Shown here: positions 38,801 through 48,491 of the stretch, one piece after another | Layout: each line of letters begins with the position of its first letter | Position numbering within the stretch: the stretch's first letter is position 1 | NCBI RefSeq assembly: GCF_002564465.1 | Contig: NZ_NUUX01000008.1 | Location: 101,953 to 165,952, forward strand | Length of the DNA: 64,000 nt | Reading direction: 5' to 3' | Origin: Bacillus sp. AFS088145 | GTDB taxonomy: Bacteria > Bacillota > Bacilli > Bacillales > Bacillaceae_G | Program-made: the position numbers and the translations under genes | The notes under the pieces: generated by a model | Seen by the model: the letters and a program-made list of their open reading frames with translations, nothing else | Database searches by the model: none | What the model was told of the DNA's origin: nothing

Positions 38801-40144
38801 TTAGAATAAGCCCGGAAATTTAAAACCTTTCTTCTTCCCTTTTTGCATGCCGCCCATCATTTTCATCATTTTTTTCATTTCTTCAAACTGTTTTAATAAA
38901 CGGTTTATTTCTTGTACAGGGCGACCAGAACCTCTAGCTATTCGCTTTCTGCGACTTGAGTTAATAATATCTGGTGTAAGCTTTTCCTGCTTTGTCATCG
39001 ATTGAATAATTGCCTCTACATGAGCGATTTGTTTATCGTCAATTTGCACATCATTCAATCCTTTAATTTTGTTTGCACCTGGCATCATTTTTAAAATATC
39101 ACCAAGTGGTCCCATTTTTTTAACTTGAGAAAGTTGGTCTAAGAAATCATCTAAAGTAAAAGATGCATTTCTTAATTTTTGTTCCATCTCTTTTGCTTTT
39201 TCTTGGTCTACGTTTTCTTGTGCCTTTTCAATTAAAGTAAGCACATCACCCATTCCTAGAATACGTGATGCCATTCGTTCTGGATGGAACGGCTCAATTG
39301 CATCTAGTTTTTCACCAAGTCCAACAAATTTAATTGGAGTATTCGTCACTGCACGAATTGATAATGCTGCACCACCACGAGTATCGCCATCAAGCTTCGT
39401 CAAAACGACTCCAGTTAAACCTAATTGATCATTAAAGCTTTGTGCCACATTGACTGCATCTTGTCCTGTCATTGCATCAACAACTAGGAAGATTTCTTCA
39501 GGTTTTGAAAGTTCTTTAATTTGTGCAAGTTCTTCCATTAAACCTTCGTCAATATGTAAACGACCTGCAGTATCAATTAGGACATAATCATGATGTTCAT
39601 CCTTAGCATGTTGAATTGCTTGTTTCGCAATTTCAACCGGACTTACTTGATCACCTAATGAAAATACTGGCAAATCTAATTGTTTACCTAATGTTTGAAG
39701 CTGTTTAATCGCGGCAGGACGGTATATATCTGCTGCAACTAAAAGTGGCTTACGATTGTACTTTTTTCGAAGTAAATTCGCTAATTTACCTGTCGTTGTT
39801 GTTTTACCAGCACCTTGTAAACCAACCATCATAATAACAGTCGGCGGGCGATTTGCAACAGCAATTTTGCTTTGTTCTCCACCCATTAATGCCGTTAGTT
39901 CTTCTTGAACTACCTTTACAACATGTTGACCAGGCGTTAGGCTTTGTAATACTTCTTGTCCTACAGCTCGTTCAGAAACACGTTTCACAAAATCTTTAAC
40001 AACTTTAAAATTAACATCCGCCTCTAGTAAAGCAAGACGAACTTCTCTCATCATTTCCTTGACATCAGATTCAGATACTTTACCTTTGCCTCGAACCTTT
40101 TGTAATGTCTTTTGAAGTCGGTCGGCTAATCCTTCAAATGCCAT
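38801..40144 (-). CDS. ffh: Signal recognition particle protein Ffh
   Basis: SRP54 GTPase that binds signal sequences and the SRP RNA. 447 residues: N domain (1-90), G domain with GLQGAGKTTTTGK at 108-120, DTAGRLHIDE near 187 and TKLDGDTRGGAAL near 245, then the methionine-rich M domain with ILKMMPGANKIKG and the tail EEMKKMMKMMGGMQKGKKKGF. AAGGAGG eight bases before the ATG. Follows ylxM by 16 bases. Confidence 0.98.
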   Translation of the reverse strand: MAFEGLADRLQKTLQKVRGKGKVSESDVKEMMREVRLALLEADVNFKVVKDFVKRVSERAVGQEVLQSLTPGQHVVKVVQEELTALMGGEQSKIAVANRPPTVIMMVGLQGAGKTTTTGKLANLLRKKYNRKPLLVAADIYRPAAIKQLQTLGKQLDLPVFSLGDQVSPVEIAKQAIQHAKDEHHDYVLIDTAGRLHIDEGLMEELAQIKELSKPEEIFLVVDAMTGQDAVNVAQSFNDQLGLTGVVLTKLDGDTRGGAALSIRAVTNTPIKFVGLGEKLDAIEPFHPERMASRILGMGDVLTLIEKAQENVDQEKAKEMEQKLRNASFTLDDFLDQLSQVKKMGPLGDILKMMPGANKIKGLNDVQIDDKQIAHVEAIIQSMTKQEKLTPDIINSSRRKRIARGSGRPVQEINRLLKQFEEMKKMMKMMGGMQKGKKKGFKFPGLF

Positions 40145-40160
40145 AAAACCGTCCTCCTTA

Positions 40161-40508
40161 TTATTCTAATTTCTCTAACGCATCGATCACTCGAAGAAAC
40201 TCGTCATCTACAACTTTACCTTTTTTAGCATAAGTTTTCAAATGATTTAAAAGTTCATTTCGTTGTTGAAATTTTTTAAGAAGTAATAATTTCTCTTCGT
40301 ATTCTTCTAACATAGCTTCAGTACGTTTTATATTATCATAAACCGCCTGTCTACTAATGTTAAACTCTTCCGCAATCTCACCTAAAGAATAGTCATCTAA
40401 ATAATATAATGACATATAGTTTTGTTGTTTTGGAGTTAAAAGAGAATGATAAAAATCATATAGATAATTGATTCTCATCGTCTTATCTAACATTGTATGA
40501 TCTGCCAA
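40161..40508 (-). CDS. ylxM: YlxM/p13-like helix-turn-helix protein (UPF0122)
   Basis: Sigma-70 region-4-like protein encoded next to ffh in Firmicutes, linked to the SRP pathway. 115 residues from a TTG at 40508 that has GGAG exactly eight bases upstream; the frame opens earlier with a GTG overlapping the ribosome site. [26 protein letters not shown] and the [26 protein letters not shown] are typical. Heads the ylxM-ffh unit with a good promoter. Confidence 0.94.
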   Translation of the reverse strand: MADHTMLDKTMRINYLYDFYHSLLTPKQQNYMSLYYLDDYSLGEIAEEFNISRQAVYDNIKRTEAMLEEYEEKLLLLKKFQQRNELLNHLKTYAKKGKVVDDEFLRVIDALEKLE

Positions 40509-40550
40509 AACTATCACTCCTTTGTTAAGTGAATTGCCTTTACATATGCT

Positions 40551-40593
40551 AGTTTACCTAATACACAAATATCTGTCAAGTTTTTTACTTGAC
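40551..40593 (-). promoter_or_regulatory. Promoter of ylxM-ffh with palindrome over -35
   Basis: Minus strand consensus TTGACA (40574-40579), 17 bases, TAAACT (40551-40556). The -35 lies in one arm of the inverted repeat GTCAAG/CTTGAC (40575-40593), a possible repressor site. Confidence 0.7.
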
Positions 40594-40658
40594 GATTTAT
40601 AAAAATCAAAACAGCATAATTAAATTGAACTTTTATCCTAATTGTAATAACTTAGCAA

Positions 40659-40695
40659 AGTTGAAATTCACGTTATTTGTTAGTTAATTTCAACT
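40659..40695. repeat. Inverted repeat between ylxM promoter and ftsY
   Basis: Perfect 10-base arms AGTTGAAATT and AATTTCAACT with a 17-base loop. On the minus strand it is followed by TTTGCT, a poor terminator. It overlaps the stop of a 23-codon frame at 40690-40761. Confidence 0.55.
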
Positions 40696-40761
40696 GTGGG
40701 GCGCATGCTTTTTATGGGTCATCCCTGCATTCATCTTGGTCTTACTAATCTCTCTATTCAC
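40690..40761 (-). CDS. Doubtful 23-residue frame in a GC-rich intergenic segment
   Basis: GTG-started frame with a lysine- and histidine-rich product ending THKKHAPHS. It has no ribosome site. The DNA at 40690-40745 is richer in G and C than its surroundings and includes GCATGC. It may be a repeat fragment and not a gene; I do not recognise it. Confidence 0.12.
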   Translation of the reverse strand: MNREISKTKMNAGMTHKKHAPHS

Positions 40762-40775
40762 ACAATTTAAAAAAA

Positions 40776-40808
40776 GTGGATATGTCTTTCAACTTAAAAC
40801 AAATCCAC
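40776..40808 (-). terminator. Terminator of the smc-ftsY transcript
   Basis: GTGGAT/ATCCAC stem with a long loop followed on the minus strand by TTTTTTT, about 20 bases after the ftsY stop. Confidence 0.7.
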
Positions 40809-40828
40809 GTCATTTCTTAATTTTAAAA

Positions 40829-41821
40829 TTATGCTTCTTTATTCATTAAATCTCCAAATAGGCCATATACAAATTGTTCCGCTTGGAATGGTTGTAGGTC
40901 GTCCATTTGTTCTCCAAGGCCGACGAATTTAACTGGTACTTTTAGTTCGTTTCGGATTGCTAAAACAATACCACCTTTAGCCGTTCCGTCTAGTTTCGTT
41001 AAGACGATACCAGAAACATTTGTAGCTTCGGAGAATGTTTTTGCTTGAACAAGACCATTTTGGCCCGTTGTTGCATCAATTACTAGTAATACTTCGTGAG
41101 GTGCACCAGGTACTTCTCTAGCAATGACATTACGTACTTTTTCAAGTTCTTTCATTAAGTTTACTTTATTTTGTAGGCGACCAGCTGTGTCACAAAGTAA
41201 AACATCTACTTTACGAGCTTTTGCAGCTTGAACTGCATCATACATTACTGCAGCTGGATCTGATCCTTCACCTTGTTTAATTGTATCTACACCAACACGT
41301 TGACCCCATACTTCTAACTGTTCAATTGCTCCGGCTCTAAATGTGTCACCTGCAGCAAGTAGTACTTTTTTGCCTTCAGTTTTTAGTTTATGAGCGATTT
41401 TACCAATTGAAGTTGTTTTTCCTACTCCGTTAACTCCAACGAATAAAACAACTGTTAAACCATCAGGATTTAAATTTAACTCAAATGAATCATCAGTTGA
41501 ATCATCACCTTTATACAATTCAACTAATTTTTCAGAAATAACCTCTTGTACACCTTTTGGATCTTGAATATTTTTTCGTTTAACTTCAAATTTCAAGTCC
41601 TCTACTAATTCCATTACTGTGTTTACACCAACATCAGCCATAATTAGAATTTCTTCAAGTTCTTCAAAAAAATCTTCATCTACTTTACGGTATCTAGCAA
41701 ATAAATCGTTTAACCCTTCTGTCAGGTTATTTCTTGATTTCTCTAATCCAGATTTAAATTTTTGAGTCACTGACTCCGTTTGCTTCGAGATTGTTTCTTT
41801 TAATTTCTTAAAAAAGCTCAT
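40829..41821 (-). CDS. ftsY: SRP receptor FtsY
   Basis: Membrane-associated GTPase that receives ribosome-SRP complexes. 330 residues; the acidic A domain of Escherichia coli FtsY is absent, as in other Firmicutes. NG domain with [13 protein letters not shown] near 130-142, [13 protein letters not shown] near 218 and [15 protein letters not shown] near 275. The N-terminal amphipathic lysine-rich helix can bind lipid. It follows smc by 14 bases. Confidence 0.98.
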   Translation of the reverse strand: MSFFKKLKETISKQTESVTQKFKSGLEKSRNNLTEGLNDLFARYRKVDEDFFEELEEILIMADVGVNTVMELVEDLKFEVKRKNIQDPKGVQEVISEKLVELYKGDDSTDDSFELNLNPDGLTVVLFVGVNGVGKTTSIGKIAHKLKTEGKKVLLAAGDTFRAGAIEQLEVWGQRVGVDTIKQGEGSDPAAVMYDAVQAAKARKVDVLLCDTAGRLQNKVNLMKELEKVRNVIAREVPGAPHEVLLVIDATTGQNGLVQAKTFSEATNVSGIVLTKLDGTAKGGIVLAIRNELKVPVKFVGLGEQMDDLQPFQAEQFVYGLFGDLMNKEA

Positions 41822-41835
41822 AATTTCAATCCTTT

Positions 41836-44800
41836 CTAATTACCATTCGATAATAATGCTTCGCCTTCATCTAAGCGAACTGATACTAGCGTAGAAACCC
41901 CATATTCTTGCATTGTAACACCGTATAATACATCACATTCTTCCATTGTACCTTTACGGTGTGTAATAACAATAAATTGAGTTTGTTCACTAAAATATTT
42001 TAAGAATTTTGCAAATCGAGCTACATTGGCCTCATCTAGTGCAGCTTCAACCTCATCAAGAACACAGAAAGGTACTGGACGTACTTGTAAAATCGCAAAA
42101 AGTAGCGCGATTGCCGTAAGCGCTCGTTCGCCTCCTGATAATAAGCCTAAATTTTGAAGCTTTTTACCTGGTGGCTGAGCAACAATATCCACACCTGTTA
42201 ACAATAAATTTTCCTCATCTGTTAGAACTAAATCAGCTCTACCTCCACCAAACAACTGAGCAAAGACGACTTGGAATTTTTCACGAATTGCACTAAAACT
42301 TGTTTCAAAACGTTTTGTCATTTCTTCATCCATCTCACTAATTACATTGTAAAGTGTTATTTTTGCTTCATTTAAATCAGTACTTTGTTCTTGAAGGAAA
42401 TTATGACGTTCAGATACACGTTCATACTCATCAATTGCACCAATATTAACAGTTCCCAATTCCTCAATTGAACGCTTTAATAGTTTAACTCGTTTACTTG
42501 CATCATCAACTGTCATTTCTAGTGTATATTTCATTTTTGCCGCTTCGTAAGTAGTCATATACTTTACATTTAGTTGTTCAAGACGATTTTCAAGTTCTAC
42601 ATCAAGTCGATTGCTATTTACTTCTTGCTGCTTTAGTAAATCAGACAGTGACTTATATTGACGTTGCTTTTCACGTAATGATTGAACATAATCTTCTAGT
42701 TCTGTTTGATAAGCAATTCGTTGCTCTCGACGTTTCGAAATAATTTCTGTCGTTTTTGAAAATTCAATTCGAGTATCCGAAATTATGTTCTCGAGCTCTT
42801 CCTTACCATTTTCATTCGTCATAAGTTCACTTGATAAGAAGATGATTTTTTCTTTCGTTTCTTCAAGAATTTGCTTTTGTTTGATAGAATTTTCTTCAAA
42901 CTGGCGGATTCTTTCGTTACTATAACTTAACTTTTGCTCTTCTTGTGCCAGAGAAATTTTCAGACTAGTTAACTTTGATTGTAATTCATCTTTAATTTCC
43001 TTTTGATTTAGTTTCCGTTCAGTTAATTCATTGATCTTTTGTTCTTTAGAAATAATCTCATTTTTCACATTAGCATTTAACGATGATAATTCCTCTAGAC
43101 GGTCTTTAACTTTTAATAAATCACTTGCTGAACTTCCCATTTCTAAATCATAGATTGCTAAAGCATCGTTTATATTTTTTTCTTCAAATTCGATACTTTT
43201 TAGCTGTTCCATAATTGAAACAATTATTTGCTTAACCTTTTGAATTTCATCATTTAATGTTTGAGCTTTAGAAGAACTTTCTAGATTTGAAGCCTTAAGT
43301 ATTTGAACCTCACTCTCAAGCGAGTTAGTCTTTTCTTGCATATCCTTTAGCTTTACGGTGATTTCTTCTAACTCTCGCTGTCTTCCTATAAGTGATGAAT
43401 TCGTTGTTCGGACAGCCCCACCAGTCATCGCTCCACCAGGATTAACTACATCACCTTCAAGCGTGACAAAGCGATAGCGATGTCCAACGAGTTTAGCCAG
43501 TTCATTAGCACCTTTTAAGTCTTGTGCGATTAAAACAGTTCCAAGTAAGTTTTGGATCACCTGCTCATACTCGCCTGAATAACTAACAAGTGATGATGCA
43601 ACTCCAATAAAGGAAGAATTTCTTTTTAATCCTTCAATAACATTTGCGGGTACAAAACGCGCTTTAACAATATTCATTGGTAAAAATGTAGCTCGGCCTA
43701 ATCGTTGTTGTTTTAAAAATTGAATTGCTCTTCTAGCATGCTCGTCATTTTCAACTACAATTTGTTGTGTAGCTGCACCTAGTGCAATTTCAATCGCAAT
43801 TTCGTATTGTTTGTTTGTTGTAATTAGTTCAGCAATTGCACCTTTAATACCTTCTAATCTTGTGCCTCTTGCTTTCAATATTTCTTTAACACCTTGATTA
43901 AAACCAGCAAAATCTTCTTGAAGTTCTTCAAGTGTTTCTTTTCTTGATTTTGTTTGTTGAATAAACTGATAAGCTTTATTTAGTAATTCTTCTTTTTCCT
44001 TTAATACTGTTGAAGTTTCATCATGTTGCTTATTCAAAGTTTCTAATTTTTCATTTAACTCTTTAAATGTTAAATCAAACTGTTCTTTCTCATTAAGCAA
44101 TTCAGTTTTTCTATTCTGTAATTTCTCTCTTTGACGAATGTATTTTTCGTTTTCTAAATCTAATCGACTCGATTTTACTGAGTATTGTTGGCTTTGCTTT
44201 TCAAGCATCGTTTTTTCATTTTTAATCGATGCTTGATTATTTAAAAGCTCAATATAGTCAGATTTTATTAATTCGATTTGCTCTTCAATATCACCCTCAT
44301 AAGATGTAATCTCATTTTGGATCTCAACAATATTTGTTTTCGTTTTGTTTATATTTTGGCGAGAAAGTTTTTCTTGTTCTTTTTCTGCTTCGATTAATTT
44401 AGATGTCTCGTTTATTTGTTCAGTAACTTCATCAATTTGTTTTCTTAATTGTTCAGATTGAGTTGAAGTATTTCTTTTTCGCTCCTTCATTAGCTCTTTC
44501 TGACCTTCATATTTTTCCAAGTTCTTCGTAACGGTTAATAAAACTTGCTGCAATTGATCGATTGATTCATCTAATGCATTTAATTTCTCTTGTAATTCGT
44601 GTTGTTTTGATTCTTCAGTCGAAATCTCTGTCGATAACGCAATCTCTAGATCAGAGTTTTGGGCAATTTCTAGTTTAAGCTCCTCCCATTTCTGGTGAAG
44701 CGATTCAATTTCGTATACTAAGAGAGCTGCCTCAACCTTTTCTAGCTCATCTCTATGTTCTATGTATTCCTTTGCAATTGAAGCTTGCATTCTTAATGGT

Positions 44801-45408
44801 TCAATTTGGGAATTTAATTCAAATAAAATATCATCAACTCGATTTAAGTTTTCTTGCGTTTCGAATAATTTTGCTTCAGCCTTTTTCTTTCGGTTTTTAT
44901 ACTTTAATACTCCAGCTGCTTCTTCAAAAATCCCTCTTCGTTCTTCTGGCTTACTGCTTAATATTTCTTCAACCTTCCCTTGAGAAATAATAGAGAATGC
45001 CTCTCTTCCAAGTCCAGAATCCATAAATAAATCAACAATATCTTTTAATCGACAAGATTGTTTATTAATATAAAAATCACTATCTCCAGAACGGTAAACA
45101 CGTCTGGTTACACTTACTTCACTATACTCAAGTGGTAATTGTTGATCTTGATTATCTAAAGTCAGCGTAACTTCTGCATAATTTAAAGGCTTTCTTCCAT
45201 CACTACCAGCAAAAATGATATCCTCCATCTTCGCTCCTCGTAATGATTTGACTGACTGTTCGCCTAGTACCCATCTAATGGCATCTGTAATATTACTTTT
45301 ACCACTTCCATTTGGTCCTACAACTGCTGTAACACCTTTTACAAAATCTATCGTAACTCGCTGAGCGAATGATTTAAATCCAATTATATCTAGTCGTTTG
45401 AGGAACAA
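41836..45408 (-). CDS. smc: Chromosome condensation ATPase Smc
   Basis: Core of the condensin that aligns chromosome arms from parS-ParB sites together with ScpA and ScpB. 1190 residues, TTG start with GGGGG upstream. Walker A GPNGSGKSN at 32-40, two long coiled coils, the hinge near 510-670 (VTLEGDVVNPGGAMTGGAV), and the C-terminal head with signature LLSGGERALTAIALL near 1093 and Walker B PFCVLDEVEAALDEAN. Unlike in B. subtilis, where rnc, smc and ftsY are adjacent, a terminator and a structured 127-base block separate it from rnc. Confidence 0.98.
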   Translation of the reverse strand: MFLKRLDIIGFKSFAQRVTIDFVKGVTAVVGPNGSGKSNITDAIRWVLGEQSVKSLRGAKMEDIIFAGSDGRKPLNYAEVTLTLDNQDQQLPLEYSEVSVTRRVYRSGDSDFYINKQSCRLKDIVDLFMDSGLGREAFSIISQGKVEEILSSKPEERRGIFEEAAGVLKYKNRKKKAEAKLFETQENLNRVDDILFELNSQIEPLRMQASIAKEYIEHRDELEKVEAALLVYEIESLHQKWEELKLEIAQNSDLEIALSTEISTEESKQHELQEKLNALDESIDQLQQVLLTVTKNLEKYEGQKELMKERKRNTSTQSEQLRKQIDEVTEQINETSKLIEAEKEQEKLSRQNINKTKTNIVEIQNEITSYEGDIEEQIELIKSDYIELLNNQASIKNEKTMLEKQSQQYSVKSSRLDLENEKYIRQREKLQNRKTELLNEKEQFDLTFKELNEKLETLNKQHDETSTVLKEKEELLNKAYQFIQQTKSRKETLEELQEDFAGFNQGVKEILKARGTRLEGIKGAIAELITTNKQYEIAIEIALGAATQQIVVENDEHARRAIQFLKQQRLGRATFLPMNIVKARFVPANVIEGLKRNSSFIGVASSLVSYSGEYEQVIQNLLGTVLIAQDLKGANELAKLVGHRYRFVTLEGDVVNPGGAMTGGAVRTTNSSLIGRQRELEEITVKLKDMQEKTNSLESEVQILKASNLESSSKAQTLNDEIQKVKQIIVSIMEQLKSIEFEEKNINDALAIYDLEMGSSASDLLKVKDRLEELSSLNANVKNEIISKEQKINELTERKLNQKEIKDELQSKLTSLKISLAQEEQKLSYSNERIRQFEENSIKQKQILEETKEKIIFLSSELMTNENGKEELENIISDTRIEFSKTTEIISKRREQRIAYQTELEDYVQSLREKQRQYKSLSDLLKQQEVNSNRLDVELENRLEQLNVKYMTTYEAAKMKYTLEMTVDDASKRVKLLKRSIEELGTVNIGAIDEYERVSERHNFLQEQSTDLNEAKITLYNVISEMDEEMTKRFETSFSAIREKFQVVFAQLFGGGRADLVLTDEENLLLTGVDIVAQPPGKKLQNLGLLSGGERALTAIALLFAILQVRPVPFCVLDEVEAALDEANVARFAKFLKYFSEQTQFIVITHRKGTMEECDVLYGVTMQEYGVSTLVSVRLDEGEALLSNGN

Positions 45409-45447
45409 CTGAATTCCCCCTTTTTGATTTAATTATATACACAAAAA

Positions 45448-45467
45448 CTCCCCCATAAAAGGGGGAG
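45448..45467 (-). terminator. Terminator between rnc and smc
   Basis: Stem CTCCCCC/GGGGGAG with a six-base loop followed on the minus strand by TTTTTG. It is only 40 bases before the smc start, so smc expression needs read-through or a start point inside the spacer. Confidence 0.8.
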
Positions 45468-45468
45468 C

Positions 45469-45595
45469 AGACTGCCCGCCAAACGCTCGCTTTCTTCGTT
45501 TCTTCACCTGTCTAACGGTACTCTTTACCGCCTTAGGGGACTTAAGCTCCTCAACAAGCTTCAACACTCAAGAGTCAAGCGCTTGCAATCAGTCT
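45469..45595. repeat. GC-rich structured block between rnc and smc
   Basis: 127 bases bounded by AGACTG and CAGTCT. Inside are small hairpins: CGGTA/TACCG (45516-45530), AAGCT/AGCTT, CTTA/TAAG, and a CAAGCGCTTG palindrome near 45577. It is clearly richer in G and C than its flanks and has no ORF. It looks like an intergenic repeat or a structured RNA, not matching the 1421-1673 family in sequence though alike in length. Confidence 0.5.
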
Positions 45596-45650
45596 AAAAA
45601 TCAAGTTTGTTCGTTTAATTGACAAGTTTCTACTAGATTTTTTAGTTAAT

Positions 45651-46394
45651 CTATTTACTTGACTCTTTTAATTTTAATAATGCTTCTTTAGCTGCTTGTT
45701 GCTCTGCTTCTTTTTTAGATCTACCACTACCGATTCCTAATGTTTCACCATTTAATAATACTTTTGAAACAAATTCTCGGTTATGAGCTGGTCCTTTTTC
45801 TTGAAGTATTTTATACTCAATTGAACCTGTGGAGTCTCTTTGTACATACTCTTGTAATTGACTTTTAAAATCCATCACATGCGAAAAAGCACCATCGTTT
45901 ATTTTTGGGAATATATGAAGAGATAAGAAGTTTATAACTGTTTGTAATCCTTGGTCCAAATATAATGATCCAATGAATGCTTCAAAAACATCCGCAAGTA
46001 ATGCTGGACGCGTTCGACCACCTGTCAATTCTTCTCCGCGACCAAGTAATATATATCGACCAAAATCTAATTCATTCGCAAATTTCACAAGTGATGGTTC
46101 ACAAACGATTGCGGCACGTAATTTTGTTAACTCGCCTTCACTCATAGTTATATATTTTTGAAATAAATATTGTGAAACGGTAAGCTCTAAAACAGCATCC
46201 CCTAAATATTCTAATCTCTCATTATCTTCATATGGTTTTTTACGATGCTCATTCACATAGGATGAATGTGTAAACGCTTGAATTAGCAAGCCCTCATTAT
46301 TAAACATAATATTTATTTGTTTTTGTAATTTTACAAAATTCTCTTTTTCAACATCAGAAAGTTTATATTCTCTTACTCTTCTTGAATGCGGCAT
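45651..46394 (-). CDS. rnc: Ribonuclease III
   Basis: Double-strand-specific RNase for rRNA processing and mRNA turnover. 247 residues from the ATG at 46394, with GGAGG five bases upstream; a longer frame from a TTG at 46406 would include that site. Catalytic signature [14 protein letters not shown] near 60-73, second acidic cluster [18 protein letters not shown] near 125-142, and the C-terminal double-stranded RNA-binding domain ending [20 protein letters not shown]. Confidence 0.97.
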   Translation of the reverse strand: MPHSRRVREYKLSDVEKENFVKLQKQINIMFNNEGLLIQAFTHSSYVNEHRKKPYEDNERLEYLGDAVLELTVSQYLFQKYITMSEGELTKLRAAIVCEPSLVKFANELDFGRYILLGRGEELTGGRTRPALLADVFEAFIGSLYLDQGLQTVINFLSLHIFPKINDGAFSHVMDFKSQLQEYVQRDSTGSIEYKILQEKGPAHNREFVSKVLLNGETLGIGSGRSKKEAEQQAAKEALLKLKESSK

Positions 46395-46458
46395 ATTTAC
46401 CTCCAACTAAAAAGCAGTTTGATATGCTGCTAAACCTACTAGTCAAGAAAATGATGAG

Positions 46459-46483
46459 AAGTCCCGTATAAAATACGGGACTT
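46459..46483 (-). terminator. Terminator of acpP
   Basis: AAGTCCCGTAT/ATACGGGACTT, extended by GAGA/TCTC, seven bases after the acpP stop. The T-run on the minus strand is weak, so some read-through into rnc is possible. Confidence 0.65.
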
Positions 46484-46489
46484 TTCTCA

Positions 46490-46723
46490 TTACATGTTGC
46501 TCTCTATGTAGTTCACAACATCACCAACTGTGACGATTTTTTCAGCATCTTCGTCAGAAATTTCTAATTCAAACTCATCTTCTAATTGCATTACTAATTC
46601 AACTACGTCTAATGAGTCTGCGTCTAAATCTTCTTTGAAACGGCTTGTAATTTGGATCTCAGATTCTTCTACACCTAAACGGTCAACAATAATCTTTGAT
46701 ACGCGCTCTAATACATCTTGCAT
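46490..46723 (-). CDS. acpP: Acyl carrier protein
   Basis: Carries growing acyl chains as thioesters on a 4'-phosphopantetheine arm. 77 residues, acidic; the attachment serine is Ser37 in [20 protein letters not shown] upstream. Last gene of fapR-plsX-fabD-fabG-acpP, and donor for plsX and fabD chemistry in the same cluster. Confidence 0.98.
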   Translation of the reverse strand: MQDVLERVSKIIVDRLGVEESEIQITSRFKEDLDADSLDVVELVMQLEDEFELEISDEDAEKIVTVGDVVNYIESNM

Positions 46724-46790
46724 TATTATTCACCTCCCCCCAAAGATTGTCTACTTATGCATTATACATAAAAATGTGGCAAACGCCAAA

Positions 46791-47534
46791 CTAATTCATT
46801 ACAAGTCCACCATCAACATTGATTGTTTGTCCAGTAATGTATCTACTTGCATCCATTGCTAAGAATACTACTGCATTTGCAATATCTTCTGGTTGACCAA
46901 AAGATTGCAATGGAATATTCGATAACATTTGTGATCTGATTTGCTCATTTAATTCATTTGTCATATCAGTTTCAATAAAACCAGGTGCAATTGCATTAAC
47001 TGTAATATTTCTAGAAGCTAATTCCTTTGCTGCTGTTTTTGTTAAACCTAATACGCCAGCTTTTGCAGCTACATAGTTCATTTGTCCTGGATTACCAATT
47101 TGTCCAACAACTGAACTAATATTAATGATGCGGCCATTACGTTGACGAGTCATAAACTTCGCTGCTGCTTTGATACAATTGAATACGCCTTTTAAGTTTG
47201 TATCAATTACATCATCCCAATCAGCATCTTTCATACGTAATAAAAGACCGTCTCTTGTAATACCTGCGTTGTTTACTAGTATATCAATACTACCAAATTC
47301 ATCAACAGTATTTTTTACTAATGCAGCAACTTCTTCACCATTTGATACATTTGCTTTATATGCAATAGCTTTAACTCCAAGAGCTGTAATTTCTTCTACA
47401 ACTTTAAGAGCAGCCGCCTCATTCCCAGAATAATTAACAACTACATTCGCACCATTTTTTGCTAAAGATAATGCGATTGCTCGTCCTATACCTCGAGATC
47501 CACCTGTAACTAATGCAACTTTACCATTTAGCAT
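46791..47534 (-). CDS. fabG: 3-oxoacyl-ACP reductase FabG
   Basis: NADPH-dependent reduction of beta-ketoacyl-ACP in fatty acid elongation. 247 residues from the ATG at 47534; GGGAGG ten bases upstream excludes the longer frame. SDR fold: [13 protein letters not shown] near 8-20, [11 protein letters not shown] near 88, catalytic Ser in NISSVVG near 138 and YVAAK near 152. It overlaps the fabD stop by seven bases. Confidence 0.97.
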   Translation of the reverse strand: MLNGKVALVTGGSRGIGRAIALSLAKNGANVVVNYSGNEAAALKVVEEITALGVKAIAYKANVSNGEEVAALVKNTVDEFGSIDILVNNAGITRDGLLLRMKDADWDDVIDTNLKGVFNCIKAAAKFMTRQRNGRIINISSVVGQIGNPGQMNYVAAKAGVLGLTKTAAKELASRNITVNAIAPGFIETDMTNELNEQIRSQMLSNIPLQSFGQPEDIANAVVFLAMDASRYITGQTINVDGGLVMN

Positions 47535-48478
47535 GATTTTATTTCCTCCCATTCATTTAAAAATTGGTTTAATGTTTCAACATCATAAACATTTACTAAT
47601 TTTGATGATGGAGAGATTGCCTTAACTAATCCAGTTAAAACTTTTCCAGGACCAATTTCAACGAATGTATCAACACCAAGGTCAACTAATTCTTGAATAG
47701 ATTGGTTCCATTTTACCGGAGAATATAATTGATTAACTAATAATTCCTTAATTTCATTTGCATCTGTCACAACTTTAGCAGTAACATTTGAAATTAATGG
47801 CGTTACACAATCATTTACACTTATTTTACCAAGCTCGTTTTGGAATTCTTCGCTTGCAGGTTTCATTAAAGATGAGTGGAATGGACCACTTACTTTTAAA
47901 GGTAATACACGTTTAGCTCCAGCTTCTTTTAGTAAACCAGAAGCAATTTGTACACCTTCTGCATCTCCAGTAATAACGACTTGTGTAGGAGAATTATAAT
48001 TTGCAATACCTACAGAATGACCATTTTTATTCACTTCAGAAATAACTTCTTCAATTTTTTCTGGAGCTAAAAATAATACAGCTGCCATTGCACCTTGTCC
48101 TACTGGTACGGCTTGTTCCATTAATTGACCACGTTTATGTACTAATTTAACACCGTCTTCAAATGAAATGCTATTTGCTGCTACAAGCGCTGTAAACTCA
48201 CCTAAACTATGACCAGCGACAAAGTCTGATTTAATTCCAGCTGATTTAATCTTCTCAAGCATAGCAATTGAAGTTGTTAAGATTGCTGGTTGTGCATGAT
48301 ATGTAGCAGTTAACTCTTCATCAGTTCCATTGAAAATAATTTCAGAAAGACTAAAACCAATTTGTTCGTTAGCAGTTTCAAAAATAGATCCACATTCATT
48401 ATAGCTCTCAGCTACATCTTTACCCATTCCAACTTTTTGTGATCCTTGTCCAGGAAAAATAAACGCCACTTTACCCAA
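47528..48478 (-). CDS. fabD: Malonyl-CoA:ACP transacylase FabD, TTG start
   Basis: Transfers malonyl from CoA to ACP. 316 residues from a TTG at 48478 with AAGGGGGT seven bases upstream; a longer frame to 48526 would run into plsX. FPGQGSQ at 8-14, nucleophile Ser91 in GHSLGEF and the catalytic His in [10 protein letters not shown] near 198. It lies between plsX and fabG, 13 bases after plsX. Confidence 0.95.
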   Translation of the reverse strand: MGKVAFIFPGQGSQKVGMGKDVAESYNECGSIFETANEQIGFSLSEIIFNGTDEELTATYHAQPAILTTSIAMLEKIKSAGIKSDFVAGHSLGEFTALVAANSISFEDGVKLVHKRGQLMEQAVPVGQGAMAAVLFLAPEKIEEVISEVNKNGHSVGIANYNSPTQVVITGDAEGVQIASGLLKEAGAKRVLPLKVSGPFHSSLMKPASEEFQNELGKISVNDCVTPLISNVTAKVVTDANEIKELLVNQLYSPVKWNQSIQELVDLGVDTFVEIGPGKVLTGLVKAISPSSKLVNVYDVETLNQFLNEWEEIKSC

Positions 48479-48491
48479 TGGAGTGACCCCC

